DNA from: CAYMLQ01 sp964390795 | Lineage (GTDB): Bacteria > Verrucomicrobiota > Kiritimatiellia > RFP12 > UBA1067 | NCBI GenBank assembly: GCA_964390795.1 | Contig: CAYMLQ010000175.1 | Location: forward strand, 1 to 11,361 | Reading direction: 5' to 3' | Length of the DNA: 11,361 nucleotides | In this document: piece by piece, positions 1 through 5,191 of the stretch | Layout of the letters: each line of letters starts with the position of its first letter | Position numbering within the stretch: the first letter of the stretch is position 1 | Position numbers and translations under genes: made by a program | Notes under the pieces: generated by a model | The model's database searches: none | Told to the model about the DNA's origin: nothing | Seen by the model: only the letters and a program-made list of their open reading frames with translations

Positions 1-347
1 GGCGCGGGACGCAGACGCGTGTTGCGCCCCCACTTCTCCGGCGCGGGGGCGCCGATGTAATCCGTGATGCCGCTGCGCTGCGGCCACTGGCCGGTCATGA
101 TGCTCGCGCGGGAGGGCGAACAGACCGGGCAGGCTGCGTAGGCATCGGTGAAGCGCGCACCCTCCTTGGCCAGGCGGTCGAGGTTGGGCGTCTCGTAAAA
201 GGTGCTGCCGTAACAGCCGAGGTCGCGCTGACCGAGATCGTCGACCAGGAAAAAGATGATGTTGGGTTTCTGCGCGGAGGGCTCCGCGCCGACCAGCGAG
301 ATTGCGGCCAGCAGCAGAACAATCAAGGGGAATCTGATGGTGTTCAT
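1..347 (-). CDS. Secreted sulfatase, Cys-type (N-terminal part; gene continues past the left edge)
   Basis: This is the first 115 codons of a formylglycine-dependent sulfatase (family S1, alkaline-phosphatase superfamily), which hydrolyses sulfate esters outside the cytoplasm. Residues 1-21 form a Sec signal peptide (MNTIRFPLIVLLLAAISLVG then AE). Residues 28-38 (KPNIIFFLVDD) hold the paired metal-binding aspartates D37 and D38. The signature C-S-P-S-R at 76-80 gives the Cys (codon 120-122) that a sulfatase-maturing enzyme converts to formylglycine; it is followed by ASIMTGQWPQRSG. The start at 347 is the first ATG after the preceding gene and puts the signal peptide at the N-terminus; the Shine-Dalgarno sequence is weak (GTGAGAT). 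It lies 59 nt downstream of another sulfatase and is read in the same direction. The open frame reaches base 1 without a stop, so the C-terminus and substrate subfamily cannot be judged. Family assignment is secure; substrate is unknown. Confidence 0.93.
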   Translation of the reverse strand, partial: MNTIRFPLIVLLLAAISLVGAEPSAQKPNIIFFLVDDLGQRDLGCYGSTFYETPNLDRLAKEGARFTDAYAACPVCSPSRASIMTGQWPQRSGITDYIGAPAPEKWGRNTRLRPA

Positions 348-406
348 ATTGATCTCACTTTTTTCTTAATGGGTTTTGCCGGAGGAGAATCGCTAGGGTC
401 ATCCAT
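344..406 (-). CDS. Possible 20-codon ORF bridging the two sulfatase genes (doubtful)
   Basis: Immediately after the TGA of the upstream sulfatase (407-409) comes an in-frame ATG. It opens 20 codons (MDDPSDSPPAKPIKKKVRSI) that end in a TGA overlapping the next sulfatase start as ATGA. The peptide is acidic at first, then proline- and lysine-rich. There is no Shine-Dalgarno sequence, so translation would depend on re-initiation at TGA-ATG or stop-codon readthrough. It resembles no family known to me. It may be a coupling leader, a lost C-terminal tail of the upstream sulfatase, or chance. Confidence 0.2.
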   Translation of the reverse strand: MDDPSDSPPAKPIKKKVRSI

Positions 407-2218
407 TCAAATTTTGGAGCAATAGACATAGTAGCCGCCTGCAATCACTTTTCCTGCAGCGTCCAATAGTTCAGCTTTCACGCCGTAGGGTTGGCCAGGC
501 TCCAACTCCACATCAAACGAAATACCCTTGGCGTCCTTTGTCGCGGGGAGTGTCTGCGTCTTCCCTGCGACGGTCAGACGAACTGCGGCCACGGGCAATG
601 CCGCAAACTTTGTCTTACTGCCGCCATAGAGCAGATCAACCTTAGGACCGTCCGTATCCCAGGCATCAACCGTCTTGTTGATGGGGGGGCGGCCGGCGAG
701 CGGGGCATCCGCCTCGCGCGGCCAGCGCCGGACTTCAAAGCGATAGCTACCAGCCCGGGCTGCCCGGATCTGCCAATCGCCTGCAGCCTTCGCCCCAGCG
801 GCGACGGAGGCATGATTCCAAGGGGGGGAGGGCAGATACCAATCCGAGGCGTGGAGGAAGGTCTCGGGATCGCGCTCGTCACCGACAATGACTTCGACAC
901 GGTCACGGTCGCCCGGCGTGACCGCTGCCCAGTAGGCCTCGAAATCCTTTCGGATCGTTTCGGCGACCTCCTGGTGCTCGGCAATGATGTTGTTCGCTTG
1001 CCCGGGGTCTTTCTGGATATCATAGAGTTCCGTATTGTCGACCAGTCGCCAACGTGACGTCATGCCCACAGCTCCGTGCCACTTACTCGGCGTGAAGGTC
1101 CTCTGGCGCTCGACAAAGAGCGTCCGTTCGGGAACAGTCGCCTTGGCATCACGCAACTGTGCACAAAGGCTCTGTCCATCAAACTCCACCTTACGCGGAA
1201 GCGTGAGCCCGCAGAGGTCAATCAGCGTCGGCAGCAGGTCAATATGCGCATTGAGCGAGGAAACCTCCTCGCCATGACGCAGTCCGCCTGCGGGCCAGCG
1301 GATGAAGCAGGGCACGCGGTGCCCGCCGTCATAGACAGACCCTTTCTGTCCGCGCATGCCCGCATTGAAGACCTTTACGCCGCCCGTGCCGCCGTTGTCG
1401 GTCATGAAGATCAGGATTGTGTCTTGGTCAAGACCCTCCTCGACCAGCGCCGTGCGCAACCTGCCGATCAACCCGTCTATCTTCTCAATCGCCGCGAAGA
1501 AGAACGCCGTCTTGACATCCACCTTCTTCTTGTACTCAGCGGCCCACTCCGAATCCGGCAGCGTGTGCGGGTGGTGCGGCAGATAGGTGCAGAGGTAAGT
1601 GAAAAAGGGCTTCTTGTCCTTTTTGCTCTTCCGCATAAAGTCAAGCGCGGAGCTAAAGAAGATTTCCGGCGCCCAGCCGTCAATCTGTTTCCACTCGCCA
1701 TTGTGCAGATAGTGATCGTTGACGCGGTCGTTGAGAAAATGGTCGTCGGTGGTGCCGGTGCCGCCGTCACCCTGGCCGAGCCACTCATCAAAGCCGCGAT
1801 CCATCGGACGGTAGGGGAGGTTCGCCCCCAGGTGCCACTTGCCGAACATCCCCGTGCGAAAGCCATTCGCACGGAAGACGTCAGCCATGGTCAGCTCACT
1901 CGCACGGAGGTGGTTCCCGCCGGCGATCGTATGCCACACTTTCACATGATGGGAATATTTTCCAGTCATCAACGCGCTTCGGGTGGGCGAACAGGTGGGA
2001 TCGACATGGAAGTTGGTCAGTCGCACGGCTTCCGCGTGGAGCTTGTCGAGCTGGGGCGTCCTGATGACCGGGTTGCCGTGCGCGGCGACATCGCCATAGC
2101 CCATATCATCCAGGAGGATGACGATTACGTTGGGTTTCCGTGCAGATGTCTCTGCGGCACGCGTAACGGGAGCAACAGCAATATAGGCTGCGATTATGGC
2201 TAATGCTATTCTTTTCAT
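407..2218 (-). CDS. Secreted arylsulfatase-like sulfatase, Cys-type, with C-terminal beta domain
   Basis: A complete 603-residue formylglycine-dependent sulfatase (family S1) that should release sulfate from a glycan or aryl sulfate ester in the periplasm. Residues 1-21 are a Sec signal (MKRIALAIIAAYIAVAPVTR). KPNVIVILLDDMG (28-40) carries metal ligands D37/D38. C-S-P-T-R (76-80) contains formylglycine precursor C76 (codon 1991-1993). K86, the GKWHLG motif (126-131) and TDNGG (273-277) complete the expected active-site set. The S1 fold ends near residue 450. Residues 455-600 look like an added beta-sandwich common in PVC sulfatases (for example the stretch AGSYRFEVRRWP). The open frame extends 29 codons upstream to 2305, but that would overlap the phosphatase gene and bury the signal peptide, so ATG 2218 is preferred. 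It begins 8 nt after the phosphatase stop, with only a weak Shine-Dalgarno sequence. The exact S1 subfamily and substrate are not determined. Confidence 0.95.
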   Translation of the reverse strand: MKRIALAIIAAYIAVAPVTRAAETSARKPNVIVILLDDMGYGDVAAHGNPVIRTPQLDKLHAEAVRLTNFHVDPTCSPTRSALMTGKYSHHVKVWHTIAGGNHLRASELTMADVFRANGFRTGMFGKWHLGANLPYRPMDRGFDEWLGQGDGGTGTTDDHFLNDRVNDHYLHNGEWKQIDGWAPEIFFSSALDFMRKSKKDKKPFFTYLCTYLPHHPHTLPDSEWAAEYKKKVDVKTAFFFAAIEKIDGLIGRLRTALVEEGLDQDTILIFMTDNGGTGGVKVFNAGMRGQKGSVYDGGHRVPCFIRWPAGGLRHGEEVSSLNAHIDLLPTLIDLCGLTLPRKVEFDGQSLCAQLRDAKATVPERTLFVERQRTFTPSKWHGAVGMTSRWRLVDNTELYDIQKDPGQANNIIAEHQEVAETIRKDFEAYWAAVTPGDRDRVEVIVGDERDPETFLHASDWYLPSPPWNHASVAAGAKAAGDWQIRAARAGSYRFEVRRWPREADAPLAGRPPINKTVDAWDTDGPKVDLLYGGSKTKFAALPVAAVRLTVAGKTQTLPATKDAKGISFDVELEPGQPYGVKAELLDAAGKVIAGGYYVYCSKI

Positions 2219-2226
2219 GGTTGTCT

Positions 2227-3903
2227 TTAGGGTTTGACTGTGACCGGCCAGCCGGGGAATTGTTTGGCGCCGGGCCGGGTGACGTCGGCGAAGCGCGGCC
2301 AGCATTCGAAGGTGACCTCGCCGGATGTCGTGTGGAAGCGGACCAGGCCCCAGCCATCGGCCCAGCCATCCAGCGGTACGGGCTGATTCTTCGAACCTTT
2401 GTTCCGGCCGGGCATATGGCTGTTATCCGGGTTCGCATAGGCGACCAGGGTGATTTTGTTGCCGAAACCGTCGAGGTAATCGCCGGTCCACGGCAGGGGC
2501 GAGCCGGGTACCGGATTGGCGCCGGGCTTCTCATCCTCGGGCCACCACCAGCGTCCGTAGTACGTGTTGACGATGGCTGGCATGACGAAAGCCCACGGCC
2601 CGTCACGATGTTCGCGAATACCGTGGCGGATGAGGGTGGCGATATGCTGGTCACCTGCGATGTGCACGGCGCGCGCCTGGCGGATGAGCTCCAGCGCCCG
2701 GTTGCGCCCGCTCTGCGGCCAGCCGTTGGAGTCGAGGTCGGCATGCAGACGGTTGTCGCGCGAACCGTGGAGGTGCGCGCCTCCGCAGAAGCCGGTCTGC
2801 GAGAGCACGGCCTTGAGGGATACGCCCTCGCGCTGGGCGGCCCAGTCGGCGAGGAATTTCTCCTGTCGCGCGCCGAGCAGCTCCAGGCCGGGGGTGTCGA
2901 TCACCTTCGGGTCATACGTGGGGTCGAGGATGTGGTCCGGACGCGGGCCCTTCATCGGATGCCGTCCGAGCGGCCCGGTCTTGAACTTGCGGTCCTCGAG
3001 GATGGCGAAATCGATGCCCCCCAGCACCAGGCGGGTGTAGTACACGCCGATGCCTTGAGCGATGGGCGTCGGGTCGTCGGGATCGGGGAGGTGGGCGCAC
3101 TGCTGGCGCTCGACCATTTTGATGTATTCGGGATGGAAGAAATAACCGCCGTCATGGCCGGCCGACGTATTGGAGACCTTGCCGCCCTCGCCCCAGAGGT
3201 TGCCCTGGCCGATGTCGTGGTCGTCGGGGATGGTGACGCAGGGGCGCCTGCGGAAGAGTTCCCGGAACGCGAGGCCGAACTTGAGCCAGGCGGCGGTGTG
3301 CTCCTTGTGATCGTAAGATTGGTCCCCGGCGAAGAAGACGAGGTCAGGGTCCTGATGATTGATGTTGGTCGTGTATTCCGGTCGCAGGCCGCGGTCCTTG
3401 TTCGAGTTGCAGGAGAGGGCCGCGAGCACGATCTCCTCCTTGGCCGTAGGAGCTTTGCGGACGAGCCCCTCGAACGAGGCCTTTTCGCCATGCAGCAGGC
3501 GGTACTTGATATCCCGGGCATCATCCCAGCCGGTGACGCGGAAGGTGGTTGACCAGCCGAGGTCGCTGACCTTCTGCCGCCCGACCTCGCTCCAAACGCC
3601 GTCCTTCTGGATTTCCAGGCGGACGTCGCGGGTCTCCTCCGGGTAGAGCGGATAGAGCTGGGCGGAGAGCTTGAGGATGCGGTTGTGGACCGTATAGATG
3701 CCGAAGCAGACGACTTGGTCGCGCGGCACCTTAAGCTCGATGATCGGATTGGTCGGGCAGGTCCACCACGCGTTCACGCAAAGCGCGTCCTCGCCCTTGA
3801 CGAAGGGCGCTCGAACAGGCGGCTCAGCGGCATGAAGGCCGGCTGAAAGTGCCAAGCCTATGGTCAGGACGCGTGTCAACTCATGCGTTGCTTGTATTCT
3901 CAT
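2227..3903 (-). CDS. Secreted PhoD-like metallophosphatase (alkaline phosphatase D family)
   Basis: A 558-residue protein of the PhoD-like calcineurin-fold phosphatases, which cleave phosphomonoesters or phosphodiesters using bound metals. Residues 1-26 are a Sec-like signal ending ALSAGLHAAE; no twin-arginine motif is seen, although PhoD of Bacillus uses Tat. Residues 30-150 form an N-terminal beta domain. The catalytic domain starts near 157 (EEIVLAALSCNSNKDRG) and shows FFAGDQSYDH (190-199, D194), IPDDHDIGQGN (225-235, D227/D228/H229) and the late GDQHIATLIRHG (417-428) with metal-binding D418/H420. The start at 3903 has a strong Shine-Dalgarno sequence 4 nt upstream. The gene sits between a GH43-like gene (79 nt away) and a sulfatase (8 nt away), which suggests a role in removing anionic groups from the same substrate, or in phosphate scavenging. 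The natural substrate is unknown. Family call is firm; role is inferred. Confidence 0.9.
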   Translation of the reverse strand: MRIQATHELTRVLTIGLALSAGLHAAEPPVRAPFVKGEDALCVNAWWTCPTNPIIELKVPRDQVVCFGIYTVHNRILKLSAQLYPLYPEETRDVRLEIQKDGVWSEVGRQKVSDLGWSTTFRVTGWDDARDIKYRLLHGEKASFEGLVRKAPTAKEEIVLAALSCNSNKDRGLRPEYTTNINHQDPDLVFFAGDQSYDHKEHTAAWLKFGLAFRELFRRRPCVTIPDDHDIGQGNLWGEGGKVSNTSAGHDGGYFFHPEYIKMVERQQCAHLPDPDDPTPIAQGIGVYYTRLVLGGIDFAILEDRKFKTGPLGRHPMKGPRPDHILDPTYDPKVIDTPGLELLGARQEKFLADWAAQREGVSLKAVLSQTGFCGGAHLHGSRDNRLHADLDSNGWPQSGRNRALELIRQARAVHIAGDQHIATLIRHGIREHRDGPWAFVMPAIVNTYYGRWWWPEDEKPGANPVPGSPLPWTGDYLDGFGNKITLVAYANPDNSHMPGRNKGSKNQPVPLDGWADGWGLVRFHTTSGEVTFECWPRFADVTRPGAKQFPGWPVTVKP

Positions 3904-3982
3904 GTTGCTCCTCTAACTCCAACGGAACCTACCAGCTTCACCGTAGGCGTTTGATAATATCAGAAACGAAGGATGGCTTCTA
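3904..3982. other. 79-nt gap between GH43-like and phosphatase genes
   Basis: This is the longest non-coding gap in the window. On the minus strand it carries the phosphatase Shine-Dalgarno sequence and one weak stem, CCTAC/GTAGG (3928-3932 with 3943-3947, 10-nt loop), without a following T-run. No convincing promoter or terminator is seen, so transcription probably runs through. Confidence 0.5.
3908..3914 (-). promoter_or_regulatory. Shine-Dalgarno sequence of the phosphatase gene
   Basis: AGAGGAG on the minus strand lies 4 nt before the ATG at 3903. It is the best ribosome binding site in this gap and fixes the phosphatase start. Confidence 0.8.
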
Positions 3983-5191
3983 TTATTGCGTTTTTGTTGT
4001 TCGTTCTTGGACTGGCTCACCCGCTGACCGGAGGAACGGTCCGTTCTCGTTCCAAAACACCTCCACATTCGAAAGCCACCACGTATTCCCCTTGTCCGGG
4101 TTGCCCTGAAAGAAGAGGTAGCTGCGCGCGCCATCATCGAAGATGCCAGGATGCCCTGATTCGCTGGAGTTCCATTCTCCGGGCCGGCCGTTGCGCAGGA
4201 AAGGCTCTTGGAACAGCCGCGTCCACTTCACGCCGTCCGTGCTGGAGGCGACGCCGATTTGCTGCGGCGTATTGTCGTAGGAGCCGGCGTAGAACATGTA
4301 GAGTTGCCCGTTCCTGCGGATAATCGAGGCCGCCTCAATACATTCGCCTTCCCACGGCAACTCGGGCTTCAAGATCGGGCCGTCCTTGGAAAGGTGCGTC
4401 CATTCGCTGCGGCTGAAGGTCGTGTCGGCCGGCGCAGCGGCCACGCCCTGTAGCTGGACTTTGTAGCCGGGATCGCGCGTGGCGTAATACATTAGATACC
4501 GGCCCTCGTGAAAGAAGACCTCGGCGTCAATCGCGCGACCGCAGTTCCAGGCTCCCTCCGGACGGAAGATGGGATTGGTGGGGTTGCGTTTGAAGTTCGT
4601 GATGCCGTCGTCCGAGATCGCGTGGCAGATGGCGTCGTTTGTGCCGTTGCCGTAGGTCTGATAGAACAGGTGCACCTTGCCGTCCTTTATCAGCGCGCAC
4701 GGGGCGCTGATGCCGTTCTTCTCATAGGGCTCTTGCACGCGGATCACGCCCACGTTCTTCCACTGAATCAGATCGCGGCTCTCGGTGATCTCGATTTCGC
4801 GCGCCGCGCTGCCCGGCACGGGCAGAATCGAGGAGTACATCAGGTAGCGGCCTCCGAGGCGGAGCACGAACGGGTTCTTCGACCACGGCTTGCCGCGCCG
4901 CGTGGTGTCGGCATACATCATGCCGCCCTTCGCGAACGAGGGCTTCAGGGACTTTTCTTTGTAAGCCTTCAAGAGCGGCGGGATCACCGTCTCCCGATAG
5001 GTGCCGGCGCGAACGAGAACCGTATCTCCCGGGGAAGCGGCTGCGACCGCGTTCTGAATGGTCCTGAAGGGCCGCTCCAACGTGCCGGGATCCGTGTCTA
5101 CGCCATGGGTCGCGACGTAGAACTCGGCGGCAGGCAGCGTGGCCAGCGGCGCGAGCAGCAGGGCGGCAAACATCACGAAGCATCGAATCAT
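3983..5191 (-). CDS. Secreted GH43-like five-bladed beta-propeller protein with a beta-helix-type N-terminal leader
   Basis: A 402-residue secreted protein. Residues 1-22 are a Sec signal. Residues 22-69 (AEFYVATHGVDTDPGT then PFRTIQNAV and DTVLVRAGTYRE) match the opening of right-handed beta-helix/DUF1565-type proteins and closely match the N-terminus of the upstream neighbour. From about residue 90 to 380 the sequence changes to repeated propeller blades of the GH43/GH32-like clan: NPFVLRLGGRYLMYSS (106-121), APCALIKDGKVHLFYQ (163-178), IDAEVFFHEGRYLMYYA (221-237), IEAASIIRRNGQLYMFYAG (285-303) and GHPGIFDDGARSYLFFQGN (346-364). D222 and E286 are candidate catalytic acids. The usual blade-1 Asp appears as N106, so activity is uncertain. 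The start overlaps the upstream stop as ATGA and has GGAGGAG 8 nt before it, so translation is probably coupled. Substrate is unknown; a glycoside hydrolase or glycan-binding role fits the cluster. Confidence 0.88.
   Translation of the reverse strand: MIRCFVMFAALLLAPLATLPAAEFYVATHGVDTDPGTLERPFRTIQNAVAAASPGDTVLVRAGTYRETVIPPLLKAYKEKSLKPSFAKGGMMYADTTRRGKPWSKNPFVLRLGGRYLMYSSILPVPGSAAREIEITESRDLIQWKNVGVIRVQEPYEKNGISAPCALIKDGKVHLFYQTYGNGTNDAICHAISDDGITNFKRNPTNPIFRPEGAWNCGRAIDAEVFFHEGRYLMYYATRDPGYKVQLQGVAAAPADTTFSRSEWTHLSKDGPILKPELPWEGECIEAASIIRRNGQLYMFYAGSYDNTPQQIGVASSTDGVKWTRLFQEPFLRNGRPGEWNSSESGHPGIFDDGARSYLFFQGNPDKGNTWWLSNVEVFWNENGPFLRSAGEPVQERTTKTQ
5115..5132 (-). repeat. 18-bp identity with 7703-7720 in the shared N-terminal coding segment (copy 1)
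   Basis: The 18 bases are identical to 7703-7720 and encode the A-E-F-Y-V part of both proteins. A second identical block, cgtgccggga at 5081-5090 and 7669-7678, keeps the same spacing, so the two gene starts align without gaps over this stretch. This is homologous coding sequence, not a mobile repeat. Confidence 0.75.

Noticed and set aside
2219..2305. N-terminal extension of the complete sulfatase to an upstream start at 2305
   Set aside because: It would overlap the phosphatase coding region by 79 bases and place an Arg-rich 29-residue stretch before a clear Sec signal; ATG 2218 is better.
1076..3552. Plus-strand open frames of 375 codons (1076-2203) and 449 codons (2203-3552)
   Set aside because: They are antisense to the sulfatase and the phosphatase, whose catalytic motifs are intact, and show no domain features of their own.
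3928..3947. Hairpin CCTAC/GTAGG in the 79-nt gap as a terminator
   Set aside because: Only five pairs, a 10-nt loop and no T-run afterwards; too weak for an intrinsic terminator.
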